Source: Chitinophagales bacterium
GTDB lineage: Bacteria; Bacteroidota; Bacteroidia; Chitinophagales; Saprospiraceae
Direction of reading: 5' to 3'
Length of the DNA stretch: 64,000 bases
Assembly: GCA_013298955.1 (NCBI GenBank)
Contig: JAAFJT010000001.1
Coordinates: 62,001-126,000, forward strand
Each line of letters begins with the position of its first letter. Position 1 is the stretch's first letter. Made by a program: the position numbers and the translations under genes. The notes beneath the pieces were generated by a model, which was not told where the DNA came from, ran no database searches, and saw only the letters and a program-made list of their open reading frames with translations. This document shows, one piece after another, positions 28,675 through 37,736 of the stretch.

Positions 28675-29415
28675 ATGTTTTTGGGTTTATTGCTGACGGC
28701 TTGCACGCCTAAACAAACGGTTTTGCCCGAACCAATCGTTCCAAAAGGCACTTTTATGCTTCATTTGCACACTTATTTGGATAACAATGAAGTGGATTTG
28801 TATAACATTGATTACACGTTGCTCGATGGGCGCAAAATATCGTTGAGTATGGCTCAATTGTATCTTTCTGACATCCAATTAGTGAAATTGGACGGTTCGA
28901 CGCTCCCTTTTGCGGGTAAAAAAATTTTTAAAGTTTTAGAAACAGATACGTATTTAGTGGGTGATGTGGCTGTTGGCAATTATAAATCCATTCGGTTCAA
29001 AGTAGGGCTTGACCCAACCACGAATCTTTTGAATCCAATGATGCCATCCGATTCCGCCCTCCTTAATAAATCCGAAATGTGGTTCAATAATACGGCGCAA
29101 CCAGATGGTTATATTTTTATGAATGTGCAAGGTAAAATAGATACTTCTGCCAATCGGAATAAGCCACTGGTGCCTTTCAGTTATAAAATTGGAACCAATG
29201 CGCATTCCGTGCAAGTCAATATGGGGGATAAAAATTTTACGGTGGAAGAAGGCAAAAGTATTTTTGGGCATCTTTGGATTGATTATTCTAAACTTTTTAA
29301 TGGTATTCCATTGAATCTTGCGCCTAATTTGTCGGTGAAAACAGTTCAAGATAATAGTTCAGCACTTGCGGCGAAGATTGCCAATAACATTCCATCTATG
29401 TTTATTTATGAATAA
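28675..29415 (+). CDS. MbnP-like lipoprotein
   Basis: Lipobox LLTAC; LHTYLDNNEVDLYNIDYTLLDGRKISLSMAQLYLSDIQLVKLDGS...VGNYKSIRFKVGLDP...WFNNTAQPDGYIFMNVQGKID, the MbnP-like pattern. Start could also be 28630. Confidence 0.8.
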   Translation: MFLGLLLTACTPKQTVLPEPIVPKGTFMLHLHTYLDNNEVDLYNIDYTLLDGRKISLSMAQLYLSDIQLVKLDGSTLPFAGKKIFKVLETDTYLVGDVAVGNYKSIRFKVGLDPTTNLLNPMMPSDSALLNKSEMWFNNTAQPDGYIFMNVQGKIDTSANRNKPLVPFSYKIGTNAHSVQVNMGDKNFTVEEGKSIFGHLWIDYSKLFNGIPLNLAPNLSVKTVQDNSSALAAKIANNIPSMFIYE

Positions 29416-29794
29416 AATATTGAAAATCAGTTTTATACATATCTATTTAATTTTTAATTTTTCATGCAAACATGAAAAAATAGTACTCATTGATGCGCCG
29501 TCAATCGTGTCATTCAGCCGAGAGATCCAACCGATTTTTAATCAACATTGTAATACGGTTGGTTGTCATTTTGGTACGCAGGCGGCAGGCAGGTTGAATC
29601 TGGAATCATCCGTTGCGTATGCGCAATTGATGAAAAGTGGGAAAGGTTATATTGATACGTTGATGCCGACGCAAAGCGTGCTTTATTCGGCGATGAATTC
29701 GACCTCCAATCCCATGCCGCCCAAAGGGAAATTAGAAGACGCGACGCTCGCATTGATTTTGAAATGGATAGCGCAAAAAGCGAGTAACAATTAA
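29408..29794 (+). CDS. cytochrome c-like lipoprotein (CxxxxCH haem-binding type)
   Basis: FSREIQPIFNQHCNTVGCHFGTQAAGRLNLESSVAYAQLM...NPMPPKGKLEDATLALILKWI; ATG overlaps the MbnP stop. Confidence 0.8.
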   Translation: MNKILKISFIHIYLIFNFSCKHEKIVLIDAPSIVSFSREIQPIFNQHCNTVGCHFGTQAAGRLNLESSVAYAQLMKSGKGYIDTLMPTQSVLYSAMNSTSNPMPPKGKLEDATLALILKWIAQKASNN

Positions 29795-29797
29795 TAT

Positions 29798-29836
29798 AAC
29801 ACCGTTTGGAAGGTTTCAAACCTTCCAAACGGTGTT
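29798..29836. terminator. palindromic hairpin
   Basis: AACACCGTTTGGAAGGTTT-c-AAACCTTCCAAACGGTGTT, 19-bp perfect. Confidence 0.8.
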
Positions 29837-29881
29837 GTATCGAATTAAATATTATTTTTTAACGAATCAAAAAAAATTAAA

Positions 29882-32026
29882 ATGAATAAGATTCAACATT
29901 TTTGTACTCTTTTGCTGATAGTGACAGCATTTTTGACATTGACAAGCAACCCTATTTTTGCGCATTTTGGTTCAAAAGGACCGTTTGGCGGGTCTGTCAA
30001 TTGCGCAACTGTTTATGATTCAACGGTTTACATCGGCACGACGAATGGCGGTGTGTATCGAAGCAGCAATTCCAATTTAACGGGTTGGTCAGCGATGCCT
30101 GTCGGCTTGAAAAGTGGTAAAATCACTGCTTTGGCACATTCGGGCAGTTATTTGGTGGCGGGAACGCTGGATAGTGGCGTTTACATTTACAGTGGTTCCG
30201 TCGGCACAGACAGACATTGGGTGAAAATCAATAATGGATTGACTAATTTAAAAATTTTATCATTAGTCGCGTTAGATTCCATCACTTTTCTGGCAGGAAC
30301 GGACGGCGGCGGACTTTTCAAAACCACTAATAAAGGCGCAACTTGGGCAGATATTGCATGGAGTCATCATTCGATTACGGCGTTGGTCAAAATTGGGAAT
30401 CGCATTTTGGGGACGAGATTGGTCGGCGGCGTGTACGTTTCGACTGATAACGGTGATACTTGGAGTAGTTTTAATGATGTCAATACGGTCAACATTAGTG
30501 GCACTATCTCCTTGATACACAACGCTTTAACAGATGAATTATCGGTTATTAATGCGAATGGTATTTTTATTTTGTCTAATGCGAGTACGACCACGACCCC
30601 TGTGTACAGGGCTGCACAAACAGGTTTGACAGCAGGGACGGTTTTGCGCAAGATTGCCACAAATGGTACCAATTGGTATTTGGCAACCGATAAAGGCGTT
30701 TTCACGACGGCAACAAATATGATCAATTGGACTAATGCGAATACGGGTTTACAAACGCAAGATGTAACGATTGTCATGCCATTCCGAACGAATTTAATTG
30801 TCGGCACGAACAAAGGCGGGATGTATAAATCGCCTTCCAATGCCATCGCGTGGACGGCGCATAACTCAGGTTACAACAATCTTGAAACGTATGCGATGGA
30901 AACAAGTGGTATTGCGGTGGTGGTTGCGGCGACCGAAAAAGGTGTTTTTGTCAGCACCGATTTGGCAGCGACTTATGTGCGAGCGAATAACGGTTTGACC
31001 GATAGTTTAAACGTAACGTATTTAAAATTTTTAGGAAGTGTTTTATACGCGGGGACTAAAAATGGAGGGATTTTCACGAGTGCCGACACGGGTAAGACAT
31101 GGTCATCCATCAATGCAGGTTTAACCAATCTTCATATTAACAAAATATTTGTATATACATCGAATGTATATATTTTAGACGCGAACCATCAACTTTTTCA
31201 ATACAATGGTTTCAATTGGGTTTCCATACAAACGGGTTTACCTGCGAATGCAATACCGACTTCGATGACTTTTTACAATTCAAAAATGCTACTTGGGACT
31301 TTTGGACAAGGTATTTTTACGAAATCGGTTTCAAATGGCGTTTGGGTTGCTGAAAATACAGGTTTGACGAATCAGAAAGTGACTGCTGTTGCCACAAATG
31401 GCACTAAAATTTTTGCAGGAACAGACGGTTCGGGTGTATTTGTTTCAGAAATGGGCGCGGTCAATTGGCGGCAAACCAATCTGACAACCATCTCTCATAC
31501 GGTTTTAATGGGTTTGGACGGAACAAAAATTCAAGAAATGGGCTTTTACAATGGTTATCTATTTGCGAGTTACAAAGGTGGTTTATTAGTGACTTCCGAT
31601 AATGGCACGACTTGGATTGCGGGTGGTAATCAATTTAACTTGCCAAGTTATTCTAATATCAGTACGGTTACTTTTGTCACGACGCGGGTTTTTGTTACAA
31701 CGGAAAACAATGGTTTGTACTCGAATGCTTTATCGGAATTGCCTGCGATTGTTTCAAAAAGCGATGATATTAATATTAATTTGAATGAATCGGTGAGCAT
31801 TAGCCCGAATCCCAATCAAGGTCAGTTTAAACTTCATTTTAAAAATACTTTATTAGACGTGAAATCGGTTGTGATTTACGACCATACTGGAAGACAAATG
31901 CAAATTATTTACGATGTGAAAGGTTTAGAAACGCTTGATTTATCTGTAAATTATCCTGCGGGCATTTACTTTGTGCGGGTGAATGCGGAAAATGGCAGTG
32001 CGGTTAAAAAAATCGTAATTCAATAG
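29882..32026 (+). CDS. BNR/sortilin-like beta-propeller protein with T9SS type A sorting domain
   Basis: Repeated 'FAGTDGSGVFVSxxxGxxW' blades; C-term SISPNPNQGQFKLHFKNTLLDVKSVVIYDHTGRQ...GIYFVRVNAENGSAVKKIVIQ. Confidence 0.9.
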   Translation: MNKIQHFCTLLLIVTAFLTLTSNPIFAHFGSKGPFGGSVNCATVYDSTVYIGTTNGGVYRSSNSNLTGWSAMPVGLKSGKITALAHSGSYLVAGTLDSGVYIYSGSVGTDRHWVKINNGLTNLKILSLVALDSITFLAGTDGGGLFKTTNKGATWADIAWSHHSITALVKIGNRILGTRLVGGVYVSTDNGDTWSSFNDVNTVNISGTISLIHNALTDELSVINANGIFILSNASTTTTPVYRAAQTGLTAGTVLRKIATNGTNWYLATDKGVFTTATNMINWTNANTGLQTQDVTIVMPFRTNLIVGTNKGGMYKSPSNAIAWTAHNSGYNNLETYAMETSGIAVVVAATEKGVFVSTDLAATYVRANNGLTDSLNVTYLKFLGSVLYAGTKNGGIFTSADTGKTWSSINAGLTNLHINKIFVYTSNVYILDANHQLFQYNGFNWVSIQTGLPANAIPTSMTFYNSKMLLGTFGQGIFTKSVSNGVWVAENTGLTNQKVTAVATNGTKIFAGTDGSGVFVSEMGAVNWRQTNLTTISHTVLMGLDGTKIQEMGFYNGYLFASYKGGLLVTSDNGTTWIAGGNQFNLPSYSNISTVTFVTTRVFVTTENNGLYSNALSELPAIVSKSDDININLNESVSISPNPNQGQFKLHFKNTLLDVKSVVIYDHTGRQMQIIYDVKGLETLDLSVNYPAGIYFVRVNAENGSAVKKIVIQ

Positions 32027-32031
32027 GCATT

Positions 32032-32063
32032 AAGTTTCGGAAACCTTGAAGGTTTCCGAAACT
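32032..32063. terminator. hairpin, 'GTTTCGGAAACCTT' family
   Basis: AAGTTTCGGAACCTT-g-AAGGTTTCCGAAACTT. Confidence 0.75.
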
Positions 32064-32076
32064 TGCGCTTTTTACA

Positions 32077-32363
32077 GAAGGTCGGCGAGGTTGCAACCCT
32101 ATTCATTGCCCACAGAATGATTATTGGTATTCAAATAATTCTACAAAATAAAAAGGTGCGTAGCACCGCAACATTTGTAGAAAAACAATGGATAAACCGT
32201 TTCGGAGGTGCGTAGCACCGTAACATTTGTAAAAATGGTGCGATTGTTACGGTGCGACGCACCTCCAACGCGGGTTCCAATTCCATTTTTCTACAAATGT
32301 TGCGGTGCTACGCACCTTTTTTGATTCTGTGGGTAATGGATAGGGTTGCAACCTCGCCGACCT
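32077..32363. repeat. three-level nested inverted repeat
   Basis: Outer AAGGTCGGCGAGGTTGCAACCCTAT[T/C]CATT[G/A]CCCACAGAAT 41 nt; middle AAAAAGGTGCGTAGCACCGCAACATTTGTAGAAAAA; inner GGAGGTGCGTAGCACCGTAACA/TGTTACGGTGCGACGCACCTCC. Confidence 0.95.
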
Positions 32364-32451
32364 TGATTCGATGCGAATGAACTGATTATCAATTATTTGC
32401 GTTTTAATCGTTTATTTCAAATCAACTACTTAGGTTGAGTATATTTAACCC

Positions 32452-32606
32452 AAGTAGCGCGGTAATGCCGCCTACGGCGGCAAAAAGTTTTTTTAAGGGC
32501 GTGTGTGTTTTGTTTTTAAGATTTTGCGAAGCAAAATTTTAAAAACAAAACACACACGCCCTTATCTCCTTCTTTTTGGGCGGCGAAGCCGCCTACCGCG
32601 CACTTA
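32452..32606. repeat. four-way-junction palindromic repeat element, copy B
   Basis: Same architecture as 13661-13835; central hairpin 32495-32563. Confidence 0.95.
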
Positions 32607-32712
32607 TTTTAAAAATCCTTTTTGCAACCACAATGCCTAATTCAAATAAAGTTATGCAAAAAAAATAGACACCTTTTCCTACCTTTGCGCTTCAAAAAAA
32701 ATCATCCACATT

Positions 32713-33639
32713 GTGAAAAACGGTATAAAAGTTTTTGCTCCTGCTTCCATTGGCAATATTGGAGTTGGGTTTGACATATTGGGTTGCGCACTTGACAAGC
32801 CGGGCGATGAAATCGTTGTGGCATTGACCGATGCGCATGAAGGGTTGCGCATCACGCGCATCACGGGCGGCAAATTGCCGATGGAACCCGAAAAAAATAC
32901 AGCAGGGTTTGCTGCTTTGAAACTTTTAGAACATCTCGGCGAATCCAAACGCGGGATTGATATGGAGATTCATAAAAAAATGCCGTTTGGCAGTGGACTC
33001 GGTTCTTCGGCGGCGAGTGCGGCGGGTGCTGTATTGGTAATCAATGAGTTATTAAAAAATCCGTTGTCGAAACGGTCGTTATTGCCGTTTGCGGTGTTAG
33101 GCGAAAGCATTGCGAGTGGCGCGATGCACGCCGATAATGTTGCGCCGTCGTTATTGGGCGGGATTATTTTGGCGCGAAATTCGAGTGATGTCCACCGCCT
33201 TCACACGCCGAAAGGTTTATATGCGACCGTGATTTATCCGAAAATTAACATTTTGACCAAAGATGCTCGAAATCTTTTATCGCCGACGGTCGGTTTGAAG
33301 CAAATGGTGCAACAAACCTCGAATTTGGCAGGTTTTATAGTGGGTTTGTACAACAGTGATTTTGATTTGATACGGCGGTCGTTGCAAGATGTGGTGATTG
33401 AGCCGCAACGGGCGCAATTGATTCCGCATTTTTACGCGGTGCAGGAAGCCGTTTTGAAAGTGAATGGCGTTTTGGGATGCAGTATTTCGGGTTCGGGTCC
33501 GTCTATCTTTGCATTGAGTCAGAATACGCTGGCGGCAGCAGAAGCAGGAATCGTTATGCAGCAAATTTTTAATACGCATAAAATTGAAAATCAATTGTTT
33601 ATCTCCCCTATCAATCAAGAAGGAGCGATATTATTGTAA
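32713..33639 (+). CDS. thrB: homoserine kinase
   Basis: GHMP kinase: VFAPASIGNIGVGFDILGCALDKPGDEI...KKMPFGSGLGSSAASAAGAVLVINELL...GCSISGSGPSIFAL. Confidence 0.95.
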   Translation: MKNGIKVFAPASIGNIGVGFDILGCALDKPGDEIVVALTDAHEGLRITRITGGKLPMEPEKNTAGFAALKLLEHLGESKRGIDMEIHKKMPFGSGLGSSAASAAGAVLVINELLKNPLSKRSLLPFAVLGESIASGAMHADNVAPSLLGGIILARNSSDVHRLHTPKGLYATVIYPKINILTKDARNLLSPTVGLKQMVQQTSNLAGFIVGLYNSDFDLIRRSLQDVVIEPQRAQLIPHFYAVQEAVLKVNGVLGCSISGSGPSIFALSQNTLAAAEAGIVMQQIFNTHKIENQLFISPINQEGAILL

Positions 33640-33664
33640 AAGGAATTGAAACCAATCATTTATT

Positions 33665-34135
33665 ATGAAGTTGATATCAGAAAATAGTATTGAAGCAGTG
33701 GCTGAGAAGTTGGACGAAGGTTCAGACGCAGCTTACGAAAAAGCCGTTGAAGACTTTTCCAAACAGCAACCTGCGGTATTTAGCTATCTTTTTTCGGAAG
33801 ACATTGCCTTGTTGACGGAGGATGAACGCGAATATTTGCTTTATTTGGCATTAGTTATTTGGAAATCGGTGCTAAAAACCGCTAAAAAATTGGCTCCCGT
33901 TTCGACATCGCGTTTGGACGCTGCCGAAGAAGACAATTGGGCAATGTTGGAGCCTGTGAAAAGCAAGCCTTTTCAGCACAAAGCGGATGTCTTTTTCAAA
34001 GATTATCCACAAGAAGACTTGTTGGCATTCGTGGAAGACGCATTGGCGGACGATGAAGATTCCGAAGTGACCAAAGAAGGACGCGAACCGATGTTTGTAG
34101 CGTTGAAAACGATTATTGACGTTTTTTGCGTGTAA
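33665..34135 (+). CDS. hypothetical acidic protein, 156 aa
   Basis: Intact ORF MKLISENSIEAVAEKLDEGSDAAYEKAVEDFSKQQPAVFSYLF... Confidence 0.65.
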   Translation: MKLISENSIEAVAEKLDEGSDAAYEKAVEDFSKQQPAVFSYLFSEDIALLTEDEREYLLYLALVIWKSVLKTAKKLAPVSTSRLDAAEEDNWAMLEPVKSKPFQHKADVFFKDYPQEDLLAFVEDALADDEDSEVTKEGREPMFVALKTIIDVFCV

Positions 34136-34205
34136 CCTAAGTCAATTCATATGAAAAATTTTCAACAAGTTTTGGGGAATTTACCATTTCTGAAAATAAT
34201 TCATA

Positions 34206-34267
34206 TGAAGTTTTTTGAACAAGTTTCGGATAATTTTCAATTTTCCGAAACTTATTCAAAAAACTCA
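34206..34267. repeat. intergenic inverted repeat
   Basis: GAAGTTTTTTGAACAAGTTTCGGA ... TCCGAAACTTATTCAAAAAACTC. Confidence 0.8.
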
Positions 34268-34368
34268 TGGATGACAGGGCAAAAACCATTAAATTCGTAA
34301 ATCATATTTTTTTTCATTTGTAAACGTTTACAAATATACGCTTTTCCATTTAAGAATGAAGTAAAAAT

Positions 34369-36207
34369 ATGGATTTAAATTCCTTTTTTCAAGGTAGGAT
34401 ACTCCCCAATCGATTGTTTATCACTATTTTGATGATATGTTTTTTTTTGAAATCCTTTTTGAACGCTCAACAATCGTTAAGCATCTCTTTTACGAATACA
34501 GATGATTCTATAACGTTTGATAAAAATTTTAAAAAACAATTTGTATCAATAGGCGATTCTCTTTTTTGGATGGATAAACTCATTAATTGGGTTCAAAAAC
34601 AGTATGATGATGGTTTTTTAGAGGCGGCTTTGGATACGTTTTTTCGCCAAAATACAACGACTTGGAAAGCCCACTTGCATCTCGGCAAACCTTACCTTTG
34701 GGCGCATTTGCAACGCGGCAATGTGCCAATCCCTTTTCTAAATGCGATTGGTTTTAATGAAAAATTTTTCAATCGTAAAACATTTAATTTCAATGAAATA
34801 CGCCGTATTCAAGAAGCCTTATTGACGCAAGCAGAAAATCAAGGTTATCCTTTTGCACAAATTCGATTGGATTCCATCTTATTGCAAGAGGGGCGTGTGA
34901 GTGCGCAATTGCGATTGGATTTAGGTGCGTTGATGACGATTTCTAATTTGGAAACGGAAGGTACAGCGCGTTTATCCATGCAATACTTGGAAAATTATTT
35001 GGATATTCATCCCAATATGATTTTCAATAAATCAAAAATAATCGCTCTATCTAAGTTATTGAATAGCTTGCCATTCGTGGTCGAAAAAGCGAAACCACTC
35101 ATCACCTTTCGAGGCACGGAAGCCAAGATTCGCCTCTTTTTGGATAATAAACCTGCTAATCATTTTGACGGTATTTTGGGGATTCAGCCCCAAACCAATC
35201 AAGCAACAGGCGGACAAAAATTTGTCATCACTGCCACAGGACAAGCAGCGTTGCAGAATAGTTTTAATAATGGAGAACAATTATCCATTTTGATGGAACA
35301 ATTGACTCCACAAAGTCCGAAATGGGTGTTAAATGCCAATTTTCCTTATTTGTTCAACTTGCCTTTTGGGGCAGAAGGTGCTTTTTCAGTGTTGAAACAA
35401 GATAGCATTTGGTTAGATGTACGCGGCAATTTGGGGGTACAATATCGGTTGGCAGGCGAAGATTATTGGAAAGGTTTTTGGGAGGTTACGACTCTTTCTA
35501 ACTTGACTATCAATGAAAAACAAATTATAGAAAGTCGTCAATTGCCAGATAGATTGGATGTTCAAACCAATGCTTTTGGGTTGGAATATCGGCAACAACG
35601 ATTGGATTATCGGTTGAATCCGCGCAACGGTTGGGGACTTTTTTTGCGGGCAAGTGCAGGTTTACGGCAGGTGCGCTCGAATACGGCGATTGTCAGTTTG
35701 AAAGACCCAAAAATGCCTGATTTTGACTTTACGCGCTTGTATGATACCATAAATCGGCAATCTTATCAATATAAAATCAATACGAATTTTGAATATTATA
35801 TACCTTTTTTACAACGAAGTGTTTTAAAAATAGGCTTCCAAACGGGTTTGATTTTCACCTCCGCCCCCATTGCAAGCAATGAACAATATCGAATTGGTGG
35901 AGCCAAATTGTTAAGAGGTTTTGATGAATTGAGTATTTTCGCAACACGATATTTGGTTTCAACCTTAGAATATAGATTATTATTGGGGAAAAATAATTAT
36001 ATGTATCTTTTCACTGATATAAGTGCGCTCGAAAATCGAACTAAAAATACGCAAAAAAAGGATATTCCGATAGGTTTGGGGGGCGGTTTGACGTTTGAAA
36101 CGCCTGTTGGGTTGTTCGGATTTGGACTGGGAGTAGGGCGCGAACAAGGTAATAGCATTGATTTTCGGAATATCAAAACCCATTTTGGATACGTTCGCTT
36201 ATTTTAA
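34369..36207 (+). CDS. BamA/TamA-type outer membrane protein
   Basis: POTRA-like N-terminus; C-terminal barrel GGAKLLRGFDELSIFATRYLVSTLEYRLLLGKNNYMYLFTDIS...GLGGGLTFETPVGLFGFGLGVGRE. Confidence 0.88.
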   Translation: MDLNSFFQGRILPNRLFITILMICFFLKSFLNAQQSLSISFTNTDDSITFDKNFKKQFVSIGDSLFWMDKLINWVQKQYDDGFLEAALDTFFRQNTTTWKAHLHLGKPYLWAHLQRGNVPIPFLNAIGFNEKFFNRKTFNFNEIRRIQEALLTQAENQGYPFAQIRLDSILLQEGRVSAQLRLDLGALMTISNLETEGTARLSMQYLENYLDIHPNMIFNKSKIIALSKLLNSLPFVVEKAKPLITFRGTEAKIRLFLDNKPANHFDGILGIQPQTNQATGGQKFVITATGQAALQNSFNNGEQLSILMEQLTPQSPKWVLNANFPYLFNLPFGAEGAFSVLKQDSIWLDVRGNLGVQYRLAGEDYWKGFWEVTTLSNLTINEKQIIESRQLPDRLDVQTNAFGLEYRQQRLDYRLNPRNGWGLFLRASAGLRQVRSNTAIVSLKDPKMPDFDFTRLYDTINRQSYQYKINTNFEYYIPFLQRSVLKIGFQTGLIFTSAPIASNEQYRIGGAKLLRGFDELSIFATRYLVSTLEYRLLLGKNNYMYLFTDISALENRTKNTQKKDIPIGLGGGLTFETPVGLFGFGLGVGREQGNSIDFRNIKTHFGYVRLF

Positions 36208-36697
36208 CACCTCGTGTTACAAACCATCCAAGTCACTATTTTATAGTTTACTTAACAGCATTTTAACTAAACTATAACTAAATCAAATACTTATATATTT
36301 TATTTTTGTGCAACTATTGGTTTGATGTAGTTTTTACGGCTTTTCTTTCAAAACACGATACCTTACGTCGTAAGCATTTCAGGATGCTTGCGGCGTTTGT
36401 AATGAGGATTTTAACTAATTTTATAATTGTTGGGCGCAACATTTTTGCAAAGTCAATGTGAATTACCTGTGGCAAATGCACTTCTTCAAACGACGACAAA
36501 CAAATTTAAAATAAAAGTAACTACTTAGCTGAATGAGGAATAAGGGAATTTAAATAGCGCATAGCCCAATAGTTACAATTATTTTAAATCATAGAAAGCC
36601 TATGTTACATGTCAACGGAAGAAAATCGTTGCAGGAATTTTTTTTTTTAAATATTCCCGAAAAAGCACTAAATTTGCACAACGGTTAACCATTTGTT

Positions 36698-37552
36698 ATG
36701 AATCTCATTCAAAAAATAGTTGGATTTTTCAATCCGCCCAAAAAAATCAACGTTGTAAAGTGTATCACGGAACAATGGACGATTCCTTCTCGGTTTTTAG
36801 ACCGCTTGGTGCAAGTGCGCGTGTGGATGCCACCGCGTTATGCGAAAGACAAAGACAGTCGGTATCCCGTTATTTTTTTCAATGATGGACAAGATATGGC
36901 TGCGGTCGGCGTACCCGAAGTATTGGAAAACGGGTTTGCGGATAAATCCATTACGCCCTTTATTCTAATCGCCGTTTCTGCCTCTGACAACCGCATCCGC
37001 GAATACGGTACGGCATGTCAACCCGATTATAAAGGTAGAGGCGATTTGGCAAAAGATTATAACTCATTCGTTATCAGAGAATTAGTGCCTTTGGTACGGA
37101 ATCGGTATCGGTGTAAAGTCGAAACGTCGGCAACGATTTTTGCAGGATTTTCGTTGGGCGGTTTGTCTGCGTTTGATTTGGTTTGGGGCAATCCAAAGAT
37201 TTTTGGGAAAGTGGGCGTGTTTTCGGGTTCTTTTTGGTGGCGTTCGGAGGAAGCAACCGATGACAATCCTGATAAACACCGCATCACGCACGCCTTAGTG
37301 CAGGCGAGTCCGCCGCGCCCAAATATGAAATTTTGGTTGCAAACAGGCACAAATGACGAAACAGAAGACCGAAATAACAATGGAATTATTGACGCAATTG
37401 ATGACACCTTAGATTTAATCAATATATTATCGGCAAAAGGATATAAACCGCATGAGGATATTCGCTATACGGAAGTCGAAGGCGGCGAACACAATCCGCA
37501 AACGTGGAAAAAAGTATTGCCTGCTTTTTTAAAATGGGCAGTGAATCCATAA
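36698..37552 (+). CDS. putative esterase, alpha/beta hydrolase (enterochelin esterase-like)
   Basis: YPVIFFNDGQDM...LVPLVRNRYRCKVETSATIFAGFSLGGLSAFDLVWGNPKIFGKVGVFSGSFWW. Confidence 0.88.
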   Translation: MNLIQKIVGFFNPPKKINVVKCITEQWTIPSRFLDRLVQVRVWMPPRYAKDKDSRYPVIFFNDGQDMAAVGVPEVLENGFADKSITPFILIAVSASDNRIREYGTACQPDYKGRGDLAKDYNSFVIRELVPLVRNRYRCKVETSATIFAGFSLGGLSAFDLVWGNPKIFGKVGVFSGSFWWRSEEATDDNPDKHRITHALVQASPPRPNMKFWLQTGTNDETEDRNNNGIIDAIDDTLDLINILSAKGYKPHEDIRYTEVEGGEHNPQTWKKVLPAFLKWAVNP

Positions 37553-37578
37553 GCTATACTTCACATACGATAGTTTTT

Positions 37579-37690
37579 CGATACAATTGGAACACGGATG
37601 ACGCAGATTGGGCGGATTTTCGCGAATTTTTTATTAAAAAAATCCGCGAAAATCCGCCCAATCTGCGTCATCCGCGTTCCAATTGTATCG
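37579..37690. repeat. intergenic inverted repeat, 'GGAACGCGGATGAC' family, locus C
   Basis: CGATACAATTGGAACACGGATGACGCAGATTGGGCGGATTTTCGCGAATTTTTT (37579-37632) vs near-perfect reverse complement at 37636-37690. Confidence 0.97.
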
Positions 37691-37736
37691 CAATTCATCG
37701 TATATTTGCCCTCTTTTCACCAAAAATTGAATAAAA

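Noticed and set aside
32640-32712. Threonine attenuator or riboswitch ahead of thrB
   Set aside because: Gap is short, with only a TACCTTTG -7-like box; no Thr/Ile-rich leader peptide or clear alternative hairpins
37504-37734. 76-aa ORF between esterase and metG
   Set aside because: Translation of the inverted repeat at 37579-37690, not a protein gene
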